A stretch of DNA of 6,942 nt from SZUA-430 sp964646885 (GTDB taxonomy: Bacteria > Pseudomonadota > Alphaproteobacteria > Micropepsales > Micropepsaceae): NCBI GenBank assembly GCA_964646885.1, contig CAZYFM010000154.1, positions 1 through 6,942 on the forward strand, given 5' to 3'. The position numbers were made by a program, and so were the translations under genes. Below, one piece after another: positions 4,822 to 6,942 of this stretch. Below the pieces are notes generated by a model, which saw only the letters and a list, made by a program, of their open reading frames with translations, ran no database searches and was not told the origin of the DNA. Numbering within the stretch: position 1 is the first letter of the stretch; each line of letters begins with the position of its first letter.

Positions 4822-5701
4822 TCATCACGATGCGCGCGACAAGAAACAGGTTTGCTGCAACGAAGAACACACCGCAAACCACGCTTCCCTCCGGGCCTTC
4901 AGCGCCGCCGGTCAGCTGGACAGGCCCGCTCGGGACAAGTCGAACGAGAAGCGCTGTGACCTGAAGATCCAGGCCCGTAATCGGCAACTCGAATCCAGTC
5001 CCCAGCAGCCAGTTCCATCCTGCATGCCACCCCATGACACCCCAGATGTTCCGTGTCAGCAATGCCCAAAGACATGCAAAGGTGGAAAACAGGAAGGTGG
5101 TGAAGATGGTGAGAGCTGTCGAATCCCGACCGAAATGAAGCAGGGTGAAGACGATTGAAACAATGATGACTGCACCCAGCACATTGATGCGCCGTGCCAG
5201 GGCCGACATCATCCATCCTCGAAACAGGATCTCCTCCGCCCCAGCCTGGATAACGAAGCACGCAAGCAGCACGCCGCTGTAAATCAGCATGTCGGGTGAA
5301 GCCGATGCGGGCGAAATCGCTGCCACCTCATATCCACCAGCCGCCCAGATCCCGGCCACAATCCCGCCGGAAGTTATTCCACCAATCAGCAGCCCGATAC
5401 CGAAGTCCTTACCCGCCGCATCATGCACCATCCCGATGGAAGCCAGCGCCCGCCGCTCGACCAGCAGGGTCCACGCCAGCACGGCAGCCCCCATGGCGCC
5501 AAACACCACCAGCAGCAAGGCAATCATGCCAGACCGGCCAACGGGCTCTTCATGCGCATCGAGGAGACCCATTCGCTGCAACTCCAGCGAAATTGGCAGC
5601 GAAGGCGCCACCACGAGGAAAATCCCCAGGAACGGCGTGACGAGTGCCCACGGCACCCAGCCGCGGCCACTGTCATCGGTGAAGATATCAGCTGTTTTCA
5701 T
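4808..5701 (-). CDS. CPBP family intramembrane metalloprotease (CAAX/Rce1-like)
   Basis: This 297-aa polytopic inner-membrane protein has about eight hydrophobic segments (roughly 17-36, 58-80, 101-123, 137-154, 173-190, 196-216, 222-236 and 273-291). It contains the full CPBP (Abi) signature: GAEEILFRGW with E156, E157 and R161; TLLHFG with H189; and GWHAGWNW with H226 and N230. These residues form the active site in the Rce1 family, which cleaves peptides within or next to the membrane. Because all are present, an active enzyme is expected. Bacterial members act in bacteriocin self-immunity, peptide maturation or membrane-protein processing; the substrate here is unknown. It follows the AraC-family gene on the same strand with a 33-bp gap, so the two are likely co-transcribed. 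The SD is weak: AGGAAG lies 22 nt before the ATG, too far, and nothing better is closer. A downstream start is unlikely because it would remove the first membrane helix. Confidence 0.92.
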   Translation of the reverse strand: MKTADIFTDDSGRGWVPWALVTPFLGIFLVVAPSLPISLELQRMGLLDAHEEPVGRSGMIALLLVVFGAMGAAVLAWTLLVERRALASIGMVHDAAGKDFGIGLLIGGITSGGIVAGIWAAGGYEVAAISPASASPDMLIYSGVLLACFVIQAGAEEILFRGWMMSALARRINVLGAVIIVSIVFTLLHFGRDSTALTIFTTFLFSTFACLWALLTRNIWGVMGWHAGWNWLLGTGFELPITGLDLQVTALLVRLVPSGPVQLTGGAEGPEGSVVCGVFFVAANLFLVARIVMTKRF

Positions 5702-5734
5702 GAGAACAGCTTGAAACGTCGAAGCTTCCTGCGT

Positions 5735-6535
5735 CTAGAACGATTGTGCAGCACGAACCCAGGCGCGCGGCGCGAGCCCGAAGGCGCGCTTGAAGTGCCT
5801 GCCAAAGTGACTTTGGTCCGCAAACCCGCTCGCATAGGCAGCTTCACTCGGCGAAACCCCGTCCAGCATCATTTGACGTGCCTTGTCCAGCCTGCGCAGC
5901 AACAGATAGCGATAAGGGCTCGCACCCAGCAAGGACCTGAAGTCACGCGACAGCTGCCAGCGATCCTGACCGGAAACACGTTCCAGATCATTCAACGTCA
6001 CATCGTCGTCCAGTTTCGAATCCAGGTAATCCTGCGCGCGTCGGGCAGCTTCAAGATTATCACGACCGAGCGCGCGGGCACCGCCGCACACATCGCGGAG
6101 TGCAGTCACCAGGTCAAAAAGCGCGTCTTCCCATTCCAGGGTCGAAACCGAACGGGAACAGTCGCGCAGCATCGAGAGCACGGGCGCGACAAGCCTCGGA
6201 TCCTGTGAAATGCCGCCGTCAAGAAACGGCAACGCCCGCCCACCAAGCACGCCCTGCACATCACGGGGCGACAGGTACACCGTTCGATACCGAAACGCGC
6301 CGCCATCACCCGCAAATCCGTCGTGGAGTTCGTCAGGATGAAGCACGAGGATGCTGCCAGGCAACGAGTGTCTGACGGTGCCGCGGTACTTGAAACTCTG
6401 CACGCCTTCCAGCGTGACGCCGATGGCGTAAGTGTCATGCCGGTGCGGCGCAAACGCTTGCCCCGAGAAGCAGGCTTCGATCCGCTCCACCGGGCCCGGC
6501 GCCCTCATGATCCAGGCTTGCGACTTCTTTGGCAT
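5735..6535 (-). CDS. AraC-family transcriptional regulator with N-terminal cupin domain
   Basis: This 266-aa DNA-binding regulator has an N-terminal AraC-binding cupin (about 28-90), recognised from PHRHDTYAIGVTLEG, LPGSILVLHPDELHDG and the strand FRYRTVYLSP. The C-terminal half carries two helix-turn-helix motifs: TLNDLERVSGQDRWQLSRDF (180-199) and, more conserved, the second at 229-252 (EAAYASGFADQSHFGRHFKR), ending in the usual FGLAPRAW. This matches the standard length and order for the family. I start at ATG 6535, because the cupin begins soon after and AGGG lies about 7 nt upstream. Alternative in-frame ATGs at 6646 and 6718 would add 37 or 61 residues with no domain. The CPBP protease gene follows after 33 bp and is its likely partner or target. 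The ligand is unknown; cupin-type members often sense small molecules such as sugars or aromatics. Confidence 0.92.
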   Translation of the reverse strand: MPKKSQAWIMRAPGPVERIEACFSGQAFAPHRHDTYAIGVTLEGVQSFKYRGTVRHSLPGSILVLHPDELHDGFAGDGGAFRYRTVYLSPRDVQGVLGGRALPFLDGGISQDPRLVAPVLSMLRDCSRSVSTLEWEDALFDLVTALRDVCGGARALGRDNLEAARRAQDYLDSKLDDDVTLNDLERVSGQDRWQLSRDFRSLLGASPYRYLLLRRLDKARQMMLDGVSPSEAAYASGFADQSHFGRHFKRAFGLAPRAWVRAAQSF

Positions 6536-6542
6536 ACCGAGA

Positions 6543-6571
6543 CCCTGCCCCCCAACTCCCGCCCCATTCCC
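6543..6571 (-). promoter_or_regulatory. Putative G-quadruplex motif in the AraC-gene leader
   Basis: On the minus strand five G tracts occur in a row. Counted from the upstream end they are G3 (6571-6569), G4 (6565-6562), G3 (6560-6558), G6 (6553-6548) and G3 (6545-6543), separated by loops of 3, 1, 4 and 2 nt. This satisfies the common G3+N1-7 quadruplex rule with one tract to spare. The last tract is 7 nt before the ATG at 6535 and coincides with the only SD-like sequence. Folding in the mRNA would therefore block translation initiation. The motif is seen directly; folding and regulation are inferred. Confidence 0.5.
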
Positions 6572-6942
6572 AAAGCTCTCGGCGCTTGGGCCGGCGACAG
6601 GACACTCAACAGTTACGCGCAGGAAAGTAGCGGAGTCCAACGCCATTTCGGAGACATGGTAACTTCCCGCGCCAGCCTCGCTGCTTGCATCTGCCGAAGC
6701 TCCCCACCAAGGCAGCAACGAACGCCGTCATCCAGGCAAAGATACCGCACAAGCCCGCCCCAGTCCAAAAGGTCGTATTAAAGCAATGCCAGAGGCAACC
6801 CCGCTTCGTGGCTATACCGCACTGGCCAGCCTTAACCGCTCCTGGCCGGGTCGCCCCCCTTGCTCAAAACAATGTTCCGTCATGGCCGCGTCGCGCGGCA
6901 GCGCGTACCGGCCACCCAGAAATTCCTGAGTGCCTGTCGTAG
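6572..6942. other. About 370 bp with no convincing gene, upstream of the AraC gene
   Basis: I see no supported coding region here. The open frames on both strands lack ribosome binding sites and have third-position GC no higher than the background. Two weak dyads are visible. CCCAAAGC (6569-6576) pairs with GCTTGGG (6584-6590) except for one bulged A, next to the G-rich leader. GCCGCG (6885-6890) pairs with CGCGGC (6894-6899) around a 3-nt loop. The promoter of the AraC-CPBP operon should lie in this stretch, but I find no -35/-10 pair with acceptable spacing. The + strand frame ending at the last base of the window is discussed among the rejected items. Confidence 0.5.

Noticed and set aside
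5423..6208. 261-aa forward open frame across the AraC/CPBP junction
   Set aside because: It is antisense to two genes with recognisable domains, and its translation shows no family features.
6536..6718. Longer AraC protein starting at 6718 or 6646
   Set aside because: The added residues carry no domain and precede a standard-length AraC protein. The ATG at 6535 has an SD-like AGGG at proper spacing.
6685..6942. 85-aa forward frame ending with TAG exactly at the last base of the window
   Set aside because: It starts with TTG, has no SD, a basic low-information composition and GC3 close to background (about two thirds). The exact end at the window edge is curious but not enough to call a gene.

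Overview
The window is GC-rich bacterial DNA with tightly packed genes and strongly GC-biased third codon positions. The mix of families, and an intergenic stem-loop element rich in C5/G5 tracts, suggest a proteobacterium. An alphaproteobacterium (Hyphomonadaceae/Caulobacterales-like) is my best guess, but nothing in the sequence is a taxonomic marker, so this is inference. No rRNA, tRNA, CRISPR array or intact insertion sequence is visible. A run of exactly 100 Ns (4602-4701) is a scaffold gap, so the left and right halves may not be truly adjacent.

Left half: (1) a forward GNAT acetyltransferase (256-795) of the AAC(6')-like type, preceded by a candidate promoter with two dyads; (2) convergent with it and only 15 bp away, a reverse 649-aa glycoside hydrolase (2760-811) whose layout matches GH5 subfamily 12, the fungal-type glucosylceramidase/steryl-glucosidase group; (3) upstream of that on the same strand, a small secreted or membrane-anchored DUF4359-like protein (3157-2822), probably its operon leader; (4) a 140-bp divergent promoter region with -10-like elements on both strands and a near-perfect palindrome abutting the DUF4359 ribosome binding site; (5) a forward 180-aa protein of unknown function (3298-3840); (6) an intergenic stem-loop cluster (3871-3947); (7) a forward single-pass membrane protein with a charged, helical C-terminal half (4062-4592), ending 9 bp before the gap.

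Right half: after the gap comes a non-coding stretch that resembles the edge of a repeat or mobile element. It is followed by two reverse genes that look like an operon: an AraC-family regulator (6535-5735) and, 33 bp downstream, a CPBP/CAAX intramembrane protease homologue (5701-4808). A strong G-quadruplex-forming motif sits on the coding strand directly before the AraC start. The last 370 bp hold no convincing gene.

No multi-gene defence or biosynthetic system is evident. The most interesting items are the GH5_12-like enzyme in a bacterium, the AraC/CPBP pair with its G4-like leader, the uncharacterised 180-aa protein, and the repeat structures around the scaffold gap.
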